A stretch of DNA of 32,989 nucleotides, from NCBI GenBank assembly GCA_027483175.1, contig JAIXVE010000127.1, positions 1 to 32,989 on the forward strand, given 5' to 3'. The translations under genes and the position numbers were made by a program. Shown here one piece after another: positions 24,704 to 32,989 of this stretch (its first letter is position 1; each line of letters begins with the position of its first letter). The notes under the pieces are model-generated. The model was not told where the DNA came from, did no database searches, and was given only the letters and a program-made list of their open reading frames with translations. Source of the stretch: Verrucomicrobiaceae bacterium (GTDB lineage Bacteria > Verrucomicrobiota > Verrucomicrobiia > Verrucomicrobiales > V1-33).

Positions 24704-26419
24704 ATGCTCCGCCGTCTCTTCATCTTCCTCCTCCTCGCCGCCTCACCCCTCACGGCCGCCGAATCCATCGTCTACAAATCCACCGACAATCGCCAGCTCC
24801 ACCTCCACATCGAAAAACCCACCGACTGGAAACCCACCGACAAACGCCCCGCCGTCGTCTTCTTCTTCGGCGGCGGCTGGGTCGGCGGTTCCGCCGAGCA
24901 GTTTCTCCCTCAAAGCAAGTCCCTAGCCGATCAAGGCGCCGTCGGCATCCGTGTCGAGTACCGCACCATCCCCAAAGGCGATCCCGGCCCGCCCGTCGTC
25001 TGCTGCGCCGACGCCAAGTCAGCCATGCGCTTCGTCCGCAGTCACGCCGCCGACCTCGGCATCGACCCAACCCGCATCGCCGCCGCTGGCGGCTCGGCCG
25101 GCGGCCACCTCGCCGCCTTCACCGCCCTCGTCCCCGGTCTCGACGACCCCGCCGACGATACGTCCATCTCCTGCAAGCCCGACGCCCTCATCCTCTTCAA
25201 CCCGGTCTTCAACAACGGCCCCGGCCAATGGGGCCACCAGCGGCTCGGCAATCGCTACCGCGAATTCTCCCCCGCCCACCACATCTCCAAAGCCGCTCCC
25301 CCCACCTGCGTCTTCCTCGGCGACGCCGACAAACTCATCGGCGTCCCCGTCCTCCGCGAATACGAAGCCGCCATGAAAACCTCCGGCGCACGCTGCGACG
25401 CCCACGTCTATCACGGTGTCGGCCACGGCTTCTTCAACAAGGAACCCAATCGCTCCCAGACCACCAGGGAAGCACACCAGTTCCTCGCCTCGATCGGTTG
25501 GCTGAAAACCGCTCCAGCCAGCAGTTCCCTCAAAATCTTCATCCTCGCCGGCCAGTCCAACATGGAAGGCCAGGCCGTCGTCGACCTCACCGGCAAGGAC
25601 TACAACGATGGCAAAGGCACCCTGGCCGCCCTTCTCGCCGACCCCGCCAAGGCCGCTCCCTTCGCCCACCTCCGCAACGCCGATGGCAAATGGTCCATCC
25701 GCGATGATGTCTGGGTCCGCTATCAGCGCGAGCAGCAACCGCTCCTCCACGGCCCGCTCGGCGTCGGCTTCGCCGTCTACGGCGGCACCCACCACTTCGG
25801 ACCCGAACTCCAGTTCGGTCACGTCGTCGGCAATGCCCTCGACAACCCTGTCCTCCTCATCAAAACCGCATGGGGCGGCAAAAGTCTCTACCGCGACTTC
25901 CGCCCGCCCTCGTCAGGCGGCACCACCGGCCCCTACTACACCAGAATGCTCGCCGACATCCGCACCGCACTCACTAACATCCCCACCGAATTCCCCGATT
26001 ACAAGGACCTCACCCCCGAACTCGCAGGCTTCGTCTGGTACCACGGATGGAACGACGGCGTCGACCCGAAAACCGCCGTCCCCGAATACGAACAGAATCT
26101 CGCCAATCTCATCAAGGACGTCCGCCGCGACCTGCGCACCCCAAACCTCCCGGTCGTCATCGGCGAAATCACCGGCCCTTGGGTCGACGCCCCGCCCGAA
26201 TGGGAACAACTCCGCAAAGCCCAGGCCACCACCGCCAACCGCCCCGAATTCAAAGGCTCCGTTGCCTTCGCCCCAACCCGCTCCTTCGTCCGCAAACCCG
26301 AGGACTCCCCCAACCCAGGCCACGGCCACCACGAATTCGGAAACGCAGAAACCATCTTCCTCGTCGGCGACGCCCTCGGCAAAGCCATGCTGCCCCTCCT
26401 CCCGAAATCCCCGCCCTGA
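24704..26419 (+). CDS. Two-domain carbohydrate esterase: alpha/beta hydrolase plus SASA/SGNH domain
   Basis: The protein is 571 aa with a signal peptide (about 19 residues). Residues about 20-270 form an alpha/beta hydrolase of the acetyl-xylan esterase/BD-FAE type: oxyanion FFGGGWVGG, nucleophile Ser131 in GGSAGG, candidate acid in GDADKL and histidine in HGVGHGFF. From about 278 a SASA-type carbohydrate esterase domain (sialic acid O-acetylesterase family) begins at ILAGQSNMEG with nucleophile Ser285, and ends with GHGHHEFGNAE. Both nucleophiles are present. The fusion would remove acyl groups from decorated polysaccharides, complementing the sulfatases on each side; the gaps to them are 10 and 30 bp. 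Confidence 0.9.
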   Translation: MLRRLFIFLLLAASPLTAAESIVYKSTDNRQLHLHIEKPTDWKPTDKRPAVVFFFGGGWVGGSAEQFLPQSKSLADQGAVGIRVEYRTIPKGDPGPPVVCCADAKSAMRFVRSHAADLGIDPTRIAAAGGSAGGHLAAFTALVPGLDDPADDTSISCKPDALILFNPVFNNGPGQWGHQRLGNRYREFSPAHHISKAAPPTCVFLGDADKLIGVPVLREYEAAMKTSGARCDAHVYHGVGHGFFNKEPNRSQTTREAHQFLASIGWLKTAPASSSLKIFILAGQSNMEGQAVVDLTGKDYNDGKGTLAALLADPAKAAPFAHLRNADGKWSIRDDVWVRYQREQQPLLHGPLGVGFAVYGGTHHFGPELQFGHVVGNALDNPVLLIKTAWGGKSLYRDFRPPSSGGTTGPYYTRMLADIRTALTNIPTEFPDYKDLTPELAGFVWYHGWNDGVDPKTAVPEYEQNLANLIKDVRRDLRTPNLPVVIGEITGPWVDAPPEWEQLRKAQATTANRPEFKGSVAFAPTRSFVRKPEDSPNPGHGHHEFGNAETIFLVGDALGKAMLPLLPKSPP

Positions 26420-26449
26420 CCTCCTTTATCCCCACCTCTCCCCCCGATC

Positions 26450-27886
26450 ATGAAACCTCTCTTCCAAATCCTCGCCGCCTTCGCCCTCTCCGGAATCCCC
26501 CTCGCCGCCGCCGGAAAACCTAACTTCATCATCATCAGCATCGACGACCTCGGCTACGCCGACATCGGCCCGTTCGGCTCGACCCTCAACCGCACGCCCC
26601 ACCTCGACCGCATGGCCAGGGAAGGCCGCAAGCTGACCAGCTTCTACGCCGCTCCGGTCTGCTCGCCTTCCCGCGCCTCGCTCATGACCGGAGCCTATCC
26701 AAAACGCGCCCTGCCCATCCCCCACGTCCTCTTCCCCGAAGGCCCCACCGGGCTCTCGCCCGACGAGGTCACCGTCGCCGAAGTCCTCAAACCATCCGGC
26801 TACGCCACCGCCATCATCGGCAAATGGCACCTCGGCGACCAACCGGAATTCCTCCCCAACGCCCAGGGCTTCGACCTCCACTTCGGGCTCCCCTACTCCA
26901 ATGACATGGGCCCCGTCAGCGACGGGGTCCGCAGCGATCTCGGCAAACCCATCCCCACCGCCAAGGGCAACGCCAAAGGCCAACCTCCTCTCCCGCTCCT
27001 CCGCAACGGCAAGGTCGTGAAACGGGTCCTCCCCGACGACCAGCAGTCCCTCGTCGAAATCTACACGGACGAAGCCGTCAGATTCATCTCCGATCACAAA
27101 TCCTCACCCTTCTTCCTCTACCTCCCCCACAACGCGGTCCACTTCCCCATCTACCCCGGCAAGAAATGGGCCGGTAAATCACCGAACGGGATCTACTCGG
27201 ACTGGTGCGAGGAAGTCGACTGGAGCACCGGCCGCATCCTCGACACGCTCCGCGAAAACCATCTCGCCGACAACACGCTCGTCATCTTCACCAGCGACAA
27301 CGGCGGCACGCCCCGCGGTCTCAACACTCCCCTCCGCGGCCACAAGGGCTCCACCACCGAAGGCGGCATGCGCGTCCCCACCATCGCATGGTGGCCCGGC
27401 AAAATCCCCGCCGCCACCTCCACCGACGCCATCACCGGCATGTTCGATATCCTCCCCACCTTCGCCGCCCTCGCCGGTGCCGCCCTCCCACCCAATCGCA
27501 AACTCGACGGCGCAGACATCTGGCCCCACCTCGCAGGTACCCCCGACGCCAAACCCGCCCACGATTCCTTCCTCTACTATCAAGGTCTCCATCTCAACGC
27601 TGTCCGCCACGGCGACTGGAAGCTCGTCATCGCCGCAGGCGGTCCCGCCGCCAACAAAAAACTCTCAAAACCCTTCGAACCCCAACTCTACAATCTCCGC
27701 AACGACCTCAGCGAATCCGCGAACGTCGCCGCCGAGCACCCCGAAATCGTCGCCCAGATCAAGGCAATCATCGCCGCGAACGAATCCGACCTCGCCAGCG
27801 ACGGCGTCGGCCCAGGCTGCCGCCCGCTCGGTAAGGTCGAAAATCCCAAGCCTCTCATCCCGCACGACCAGAAGCCATCTCCCTAA
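26450..27886 (+). CDS. Sulfatase (formylglycine-dependent, S1 family) 2
   Basis: The protein is 478 aa with a signal peptide (MKPLFQILAAFALSGIPLAAA). The formylglycine site is Cys71-S-P-S-R followed by ASLMTG. ISIDDLGYAD, IIGKWHLGD and FTSDNGGTP provide the metal and sulfate pocket. It is probably a periplasmic or exported arylsulfatase-like enzyme. It is closest in layout to sulfatases 1 and 3 of the same operon, so tandem duplication is likely (inference). Substrate is unknown. Confidence 0.93.
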   Translation: MKPLFQILAAFALSGIPLAAAGKPNFIIISIDDLGYADIGPFGSTLNRTPHLDRMAREGRKLTSFYAAPVCSPSRASLMTGAYPKRALPIPHVLFPEGPTGLSPDEVTVAEVLKPSGYATAIIGKWHLGDQPEFLPNAQGFDLHFGLPYSNDMGPVSDGVRSDLGKPIPTAKGNAKGQPPLPLLRNGKVVKRVLPDDQQSLVEIYTDEAVRFISDHKSSPFFLYLPHNAVHFPIYPGKKWAGKSPNGIYSDWCEEVDWSTGRILDTLRENHLADNTLVIFTSDNGGTPRGLNTPLRGHKGSTTEGGMRVPTIAWWPGKIPAATSTDAITGMFDILPTFAALAGAALPPNRKLDGADIWPHLAGTPDAKPAHDSFLYYQGLHLNAVRHGDWKLVIAAGGPAANKKLSKPFEPQLYNLRNDLSESANVAAEHPEIVAQIKAIIAANESDLASDGVGPGCRPLGKVENPKPLIPHDQKPSP

Positions 27887-27888
27887 AA

Positions 27889-29424
27889 ATGAATCTCCGC
27901 GCCCTCCTCTTCTGCGCGCTCTGCCTCGTCTGCACACGCTCCCACGCCGTCGAGAAGCCCAATGTCCTCGTCATCCTCGCCGACGACCTCGGCTACGGCG
28001 ACGTCCATTGCTATAACCCGGATCGCGGCAGGATCCCCACGCCAAACCTCGACGCCCTCGCCGCTCAGGGCATGCGCTTCACCGACGCCCACTCCTCCAG
28101 CGGGGTCTGCTCTCCCTCCCGCTACGCGCTCCTCACCGGCCGCTATCACTGGCGCTCCCGCCTCCAATCAGGCATCGTCCCCTATCTCGGCGACCCGCTC
28201 ATCGCCCCAGACAGGCTCACCGTCGCCGACTTCCTCAAACAACAAGGCTACCGCACCGCCGCCATCGGCAAATGGCACCTCGGCTGGAACCTCCAACTCT
28301 CCGCCCCGGAACGAAAGCTCCTCCTGAGCTATCGCAAAAAAGCCAATCCCTCCCCCGACGAGAACGCCCTCGCCGCCGACCGCGCCGCATGGCACACCAT
28401 CTACTCGCGCGACTTCCTCGGCGGTCCCACCGAAGCCGGTTTCGATTCCTACTTCGGCACCGATGTCCCTAACTGGCCGCCTTTCTGTTTCATCGAAAAC
28501 ACCCGCACCGTCGGCATCCCTTCCAATCTGCTACCCGCTGCCGATCTCCTCGATCACAAGGCCAGTCTCCGCGGCCCCGCCCTCGCCAACTGGAATCTCG
28601 AAAACATCCTCCCCACCCTCACCGACCGCGCCTGCACCTTCATCGATGACGCCGCGAAGCACCCGGAACCATTCTTCCTCTACCTCCCCCTAACCTCCCC
28701 GCACACCCCCATCAGCCCCACCGCCGACTGGCGCGGCAAAAGCAGTCTCAACCCCTACGCCGACTTCGTCATGCAAACCGACGCCGCTGTCGGCCGCATC
28801 CTCGACTCGCTCGAAAAAACCGGCGCCGCCCAGCGCACTCTCGTCATCCTCACCAGCGACAATGGCTGCGCCCCCTACATCGGCGCAAAGGACCTCGAAG
28901 CCAAAGGCCACTTCCCCAGCGGCCCATGGCGCGGCTACAAGGCCGATGCATGGGAAGGCGGCCACCGCGTCCCGTTCATCGTCCGCTGGCCCGGCACCGT
29001 CGCTCCCGGCTCGACCTGCAACGCGCTCGTCCATCACGCCGACATCATCGCCACCCTCGCAGATTCCCTCCACACCGCCCTTCCCTCCACCGCCGCCGAA
29101 GACAGCGTCAGTCTGCTCCCGCTCCTCAAAGGCAGCACCAACCCCGTCCGCGAATTCGCCATCAGCCACGCCAGCTCCGGTCTCCCCTCCCTCCGCCGCG
29201 GTTCATGGAAAATCATCTTCGGCCAATCCGGCGGCGGTTTCTCCGGTGCCCCTCCCATCGCCTCCTCCGGCCAGCTCTACAATCTCGCATCCGATCCCTC
29301 CGAATCCACTAACCTCTGGAACCAGCACCCCGACGTCGTCGCCGATCTCACCGCCGCCATGCAGCGGCTCGTCAACGCCCACCCCAACGACGTGCCCGTC
29401 AAATGGCAACGATTCCTCAAATAA
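27889..29424 (+). CDS. Sulfatase (formylglycine-dependent, S1 family) 3
   Basis: The protein is 511 aa and starts 2 bp after the previous stop, so translation is probably coupled. The signal peptide ends near HAVEKP. The formylglycine motif is Cys74-S-P-S-R followed by YALLTGRYHW. LADDLGYGD, IGKWHLGW and LTSDNGCAP complete the fold. The RYHWRSRLQ...YLGDPLIAPD segment resembles arylsulfatase A/N-acetylgalactosamine-6-sulfatase-type enzymes. The subfamily is a guess; catalytic residues are intact. Confidence 0.93.
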   Translation: MNLRALLFCALCLVCTRSHAVEKPNVLVILADDLGYGDVHCYNPDRGRIPTPNLDALAAQGMRFTDAHSSSGVCSPSRYALLTGRYHWRSRLQSGIVPYLGDPLIAPDRLTVADFLKQQGYRTAAIGKWHLGWNLQLSAPERKLLLSYRKKANPSPDENALAADRAAWHTIYSRDFLGGPTEAGFDSYFGTDVPNWPPFCFIENTRTVGIPSNLLPAADLLDHKASLRGPALANWNLENILPTLTDRACTFIDDAAKHPEPFFLYLPLTSPHTPISPTADWRGKSSLNPYADFVMQTDAAVGRILDSLEKTGAAQRTLVILTSDNGCAPYIGAKDLEAKGHFPSGPWRGYKADAWEGGHRVPFIVRWPGTVAPGSTCNALVHHADIIATLADSLHTALPSTAAEDSVSLLPLLKGSTNPVREFAISHASSGLPSLRRGSWKIIFGQSGGGFSGAPPIASSGQLYNLASDPSESTNLWNQHPDVVADLTAAMQRLVNAHPNDVPVKWQRFLK

Positions 29425-29434
29425 CCCCTCCCTC

Positions 29435-30823
29435 ATGAAACCGCTCCCCACCCTCCTCTTCCTCCTCCTCGCTCTCGGCATCACCCCAGCCCGCGCCGCC
29501 GACCGCAAACCTAACTTCCTCTTCATCTATTCCGACGACCACCGCTGGGACGCCATCGGCACCGTCCAGCGCGAACAAGGCGACAAGGCCCGCTTCCCAT
29601 GGATCCAGTCCAAAGGCATGGACCGTCTCGCCGCCGAAGGGGTCCGCTTCCGCAACGCCTTCGTCACGCTCTCCCTCTGCGCCCCTAGCCGCGCCGCCTT
29701 CCTCACCGGCCGCTACAATCACCTCAACGGCATCACGAACAACAGCCGCCCGTTCCCCGCCGATTCCATCACCCACGCCTCCCTCCTCCGCGCCGCCGGC
29801 TACCAGACCGCCTACATCGGCAAATGGCACATGGGCAATCAGCGCATCCGCCCAGGCTTCGCCTACTCCGCCAGCTACATCGGCCAGGGCCAGCACCAGA
29901 ACTGCCCGTTCGAGGTCAACGGCACCACCACCTCCACCAAGGGCTGGACCGACGATGTCGCCACCGACTTCGCCATCGACTTCATCCGCCAGCACAAGGA
30001 CCAGCCGTTTTCCGTCGTCCTCGGCTACAAAAGCCCTCACAGCCCGCGCGGCGGCAATAATCTCCCACCTCGTCTCCGCAATCTCTACGACGGCCAATCC
30101 AGTCGCCCCACCCCTAACTGCGGGGTCCCAGCCATCTTCCACAAACCCGCCGCCGACGGCTCCAAAGCCACCGGCCTCTCCGCCAATGAGGTCCATCTCG
30201 ACTACCTCCGCCACGTCGCCGGCGTCGACGACAACATCGCACGTCTCCTCGAATCCCTCGATTCCCTCGGCCTCGCCGACGACACGGTCGTCGTCTACTC
30301 CAGCGACAACGGCTACTACCTCGGCGAACACAACTCCGGCGACAAACGCTCGCTCTACGACGAATCCCTCCGCATCCCCTTCATCGTCCGCTTCCCACGG
30401 CTCTTCCCCAAGGGCTCAGTCGTCGACCAACTCGTCCTCAACATCGACCTCGCCCCATCCTTCCTCGATCTCGCCGGGCTGCCCGTCCCATCCCAGATGC
30501 AGGGCGCTAGCTGGAAACCGCTCGCCGCTGGACTCAAACCCGCCTCATGGCGCTCGTCCTTCCTCGCCCAGTACTACAAGGAACTCGGCGATGTCCCCAC
30601 CTGCTACGCCCTCCGCAACGCCACCCATAAGCTCGTCCGCTACCCTAACCACCCGGAATGGACCGAGGTCTTCGACCTCTCCACCGATCCCTACGAAATC
30701 AAAAACCTCGCCGCCGACGCCTCCCTCACCGCCACTCTCGACGCCGAACTCACCACGCTCATGCAGGCCGCCGATTACTCGCCGCCACCCGACGCCAACA
30801 AACCTTCGGCTCCCGCAAAGTGA
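29435..30823 (+). CDS. Sulfatase (formylglycine-dependent, S1 family) 4
   Basis: The protein is 462 aa from ATG 29435, which opens a good signal peptide (LLFLLLALGITPARA); longer upstream frames overlap sulfatase 3 and are rejected. The formylglycine motif is Cys82-A-P-S-R followed by AAFLTGRYNH, with Ala in place of the usual Ser. IYSDDHRWDAIG, YIGKWHMGN and YSSDNGYYLGEH are typical of the glucosamine-type (N-acetylglucosamine-6-sulfatase or heparan-like) branch. The GEHNSGDKRSLYDESLRIPF segment fits that branch. Substrate is inferred only at this level. Confidence 0.92.
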   Translation: MKPLPTLLFLLLALGITPARAADRKPNFLFIYSDDHRWDAIGTVQREQGDKARFPWIQSKGMDRLAAEGVRFRNAFVTLSLCAPSRAAFLTGRYNHLNGITNNSRPFPADSITHASLLRAAGYQTAYIGKWHMGNQRIRPGFAYSASYIGQGQHQNCPFEVNGTTTSTKGWTDDVATDFAIDFIRQHKDQPFSVVLGYKSPHSPRGGNNLPPRLRNLYDGQSSRPTPNCGVPAIFHKPAADGSKATGLSANEVHLDYLRHVAGVDDNIARLLESLDSLGLADDTVVVYSSDNGYYLGEHNSGDKRSLYDESLRIPFIVRFPRLFPKGSVVDQLVLNIDLAPSFLDLAGLPVPSQMQGASWKPLAAGLKPASWRSSFLAQYYKELGDVPTCYALRNATHKLVRYPNHPEWTEVFDLSTDPYEIKNLAADASLTATLDAELTTLMQAADYSPPPDANKPSAPAK

Positions 30824-30835
30824 CCGCGCCGCGCC

Positions 30836-32191
30836 ATGAAATCCCTCTTCCTCATCCTCGCGCTCGCCGCACCCGCCGCCGCCGCCCCATCCCTCAATGT
30901 CCTCCTCATCATGGCCGACGATCTCCGTCCCGCCATGGGCTGCTACGGGGACTCCATGGCAAAAACGCCCCACCTCGACCGGCTCGCCGCCCGCGCCGTC
31001 CGCTTCGACCGCGCCTACGTCCAGTACCCCGTCTGCAACCCTAGCAGGGTCTCCCTCCTCACCAGCACTCGCCCGGAACACAACGGCATCACCGGCAATG
31101 CCACGTTCTTCCGCGACAAAATGCCGGACATCATCGCCCTCCCCCAGCTCTTCCGCCAGCACGGTGCCACCGCCCTGTCCTTCGGCAAAATCTACCACGC
31201 CGGTCTCGTCGAAGGCACCTCCGAAAACCGCTTCCTCGACATCGGTAAATCATGGGACCAGGCCTCCATGTTCCGCCCCACCGCCCTCGGCAATTCCGGC
31301 CCGCGCCGCAATCTCACCAACGGCTCCCTCAAATGGTGCGAGGTCGCCGACCTCGAAGGCACCGACAACGACCAGTCCGACGGCCAGACCGCCCAGCAAA
31401 CCATCGCCGCCATGGAAAAACTCGCCGCCAAACCATGGTTCATCGCCGCTGGCTTCCATCGCCCGCACGACCCCTTCGTCGTCTCAAAAAAATACGTCGC
31501 CCAGTTCCCCGCAGGCTCGCTCTCCCTCCACCGCGACCCCGCCGACGCCTCGCCTCTCAACAAACACGCCCTCGGCGGCGGTGCCTTCGAAGCCGCCTTC
31601 AACCGCTTCGACGACAAGGACCGCATGGACTTCCTCACACATTACTACGCCGGAGTCTCCCAGACCGACGCACAGGTCGGTCGCCTCATGGACGCCATGG
31701 ACCGTCTCAACCTCTGGGACAAAACCATCGTCATCTTCGTCGGCGACCACGGCTATCATCTCGGCGAACGCGGCTGGTGGAACAAAAACACGCTCTTCGA
31801 ACGCTCCTGCCGCGCCCCCCTCCTCATCGCCGCCCCAGGCACCAAACCCGCCGTCTGCCGCAGTCTCGTCGAATTCCTCGATCTCTACCCCACCATCGCC
31901 TCAATCTGCGCCCTCCCTCTCCCAGCCACCGTTAAAGGCAAAAACCTCCAGCCTCTCCTCGCCAACCCGGATCTCTCCCTCCACGGATCCGCCCTCACCC
32001 ACATCTCCCGCGGCAACATCACCGGCTTCAGTCTCCGCACCAACCGCTGGCGCTTCATCTCATGGAGCGACGGCACCACCGAACTCTACGACCACAACAC
32101 CGACCCAGGCGAGTGGCACGACATCTCCTCTCTGCCCGCCAACGCCGACATCCTAGCTCAACTCAAGCACCTCCTCGCCACCCGCCGCTGA
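30836..32191 (+). CDS. Sulfatase 5, iduronate-2-sulfatase-like
   Basis: The protein is 451 aa with a short signal peptide (MKSLFLILALAAPAAAA). The formylglycine motif is Cys67-N-P-S-R followed by VSLLTSTRP. MADDLRPAMGCYGD, FGKIYHAG, GFHRPHDPF and VGDHGYHLGERGWWNK are characteristic of the iduronate-2-sulfatase/choline-sulfatase-like branch and differ from the GKWH pattern of the other four. It is the last gene of the operon and ends 10 bp from the convergent minus-strand gene. The two genes may share a terminator that is not obvious in sequence. Confidence 0.92.
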   Translation: MKSLFLILALAAPAAAAPSLNVLLIMADDLRPAMGCYGDSMAKTPHLDRLAARAVRFDRAYVQYPVCNPSRVSLLTSTRPEHNGITGNATFFRDKMPDIIALPQLFRQHGATALSFGKIYHAGLVEGTSENRFLDIGKSWDQASMFRPTALGNSGPRRNLTNGSLKWCEVADLEGTDNDQSDGQTAQQTIAAMEKLAAKPWFIAAGFHRPHDPFVVSKKYVAQFPAGSLSLHRDPADASPLNKHALGGGAFEAAFNRFDDKDRMDFLTHYYAGVSQTDAQVGRLMDAMDRLNLWDKTIVIFVGDHGYHLGERGWWNKNTLFERSCRAPLLIAAPGTKPAVCRSLVEFLDLYPTIASICALPLPATVKGKNLQPLLANPDLSLHGSALTHISRGNITGFSLRTNRWRFISWSDGTTELYDHNTDPGEWHDISSLPANADILAQLKHLLATRR

Positions 32192-32201
32192 CTCCCCCTT
32201 C

Positions 32202-32978
32202 TCACTCTCCCCCCTCGCTCGCCTCCGCCTCCGCCTCCACCTCCGCCGACGGCATCAGCCAGTACGCTCCCACCAGCGACAGGCTCAGCGGAAAAATGTA
32301 CAACCCTCTAATGGCAGCAGCCACTAGAGAACCCCTCGAAAACCCAAACGCACCACCAGTCGCCACCGCTAGCCAGAGAAACATCAGCACCATCGCCACC
32401 GCCGGACAGAGCCACAGTATCGCCGTCGTCCTCCATCCCCGTCGCCGCCGGATGAAGTCACCCGCCGCCACACACGGCAGTCCGAATGCCAGTTTACCAC
32501 CAAGCAGCATTCCCATCATGGCCAGCACCCCCATCCACCCCCCATTCACCCATCCCCCCACTACCGCATACGCCAGCATCCCGTAAACCACCGTGCCGTT
32601 CCCGGAACTGTCCGCCATCCACGCCCATCCCTCAAACAGCACCACCTCTATCCAGAAGACGCCACTCACCAGCCCGATCGCCCCGTACCGAGCGCCCCAA
32701 CGCCCCAACCTCCCTCCCAAACCGCGCCCGATCTCAATCCCCGCAACACTCGCACAACTCACCACGGCACTCACCGGCAGCGTCGCCGCCCAGATCATCC
32801 AGAACGACAGAGTCTCCCGCCCCGGAGGCCCATACCTGCTGAACTCGGCACTCGTCAGCCTCTCGCCAATCCCGCCCGGCAATCCCACCAAATACACCAG
32901 ATACGCCAGCACCGGCACCACCCCGAACACCGTCCACACCGGCCATCTCATCCGCCGCCGCCATAAATCCGCCACCAC
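32202..32978 (-). CDS. Multi-pass membrane protein of unknown function, possibly partial at right edge
   Basis: 258 aa if started at GTG 32978; an ATG at 32951 (MRWPVWTVFGVVPVLAYL) is a good alternative, and the frame stays open to the window edge. About six hydrophobic segments are visible (VWTVFGVVPVLAYLVYLV, FWMIWAATLPVSAVVSC, YGAIGLVSGVFWIEVVLF, VYGMLAYAVVGGW, GVLAMMGMLLGGKLAF, TAILWLCPAVAMVLMFLWLA, with another near the end). The C-terminus is acidic (EVEAEAEASEGGE). No family was recognised. Codons end mainly in G or T, as in the other minus-strand genes. Confidence 0.7.
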   Translation of the reverse strand: MVADLWRRRMRWPVWTVFGVVPVLAYLVYLVGLPGGIGERLTSAEFSRYGPPGRETLSFWMIWAATLPVSAVVSCASVAGIEIGRGLGGRLGRWGARYGAIGLVSGVFWIEVVLFEGWAWMADSSGNGTVVYGMLAYAVVGGWVNGGWMGVLAMMGMLLGGKLAFGLPCVAAGDFIRRRRGWRTTAILWLCPAVAMVLMFLWLAVATGGAFGFSRGSLVAAAIRGLYIFPLSLSLVGAYWLMPSAEVEAEAEASEGGE

Positions 32979-32989
32979 ATGGCACGGCA

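Overview
The window looks like chromosomal DNA from a high-GC member of the Verrucomicrobiota, or a close PVC relative. That placement is inferred from gene content: eukaryote-type Ser/Thr kinases (one with an N-terminal CPKC zinc ribbon, others fused to WD40-like or FGE-like modules), small ECF-type sigma factors, many secreted repeat proteins, a ThuA-like protein, a metzincin-type metalloprotease and a run of formylglycine sulfatases. No rRNA, tRNA, CRISPR array, transposase or integrase was recognised. No species-level call is possible.

Layout. (1) 1-7478: a 5'-truncated kinase carrying PEGA and FGE-like domains, a secreted cysteine-rich protein, a divergent ThuA-like gene, and a second kinase with a beta-propeller-like sensor. 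(2) 7645-9413: an overlapping AAA ATPase/DUF4276 pair whose codon use differs from everything around it, probably an acquired defence-type cassette. (3) 9504-18694: a 12-repeat NHL protein, a Calx-beta/FG-GAP protein, an ECF sigma factor, and a large metzincin-like protease ending at a strong hairpin terminator. (4) 18695-23274: a repeat-rich zone around a small membrane-protein gene, then a compact operon of secreted protein, transmembrane kinase and sigma factor. (5) 23275-32191: a tightly packed six-gene operon of five sulfatases plus a two-domain carbohydrate esterase. (6) A membrane-protein gene on the minus strand reaches the right edge.

How the genes may work together: the sulfatase/esterase operon would strip sulfate and acyl groups from a polysaccharide outside the cytoplasm, and the preceding kinase-sigma pair is a plausible signalling unit, though no direct link is visible. 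Secreted NHL and FG-GAP proteins share a C-terminal module that may be a surface or sorting domain.

Two larger-scale patterns stand out. First, the plus strand is strongly C-rich over G whichever way genes point: plus-strand genes end codons mostly in C, minus-strand genes mostly in G or T. This suggests strong replication-strand skew, with most genes here on the presumed lagging strand. Second, two intergenic arrays (4317-4451 and 15564-15731) share the same 30+15 nt alternating architecture.
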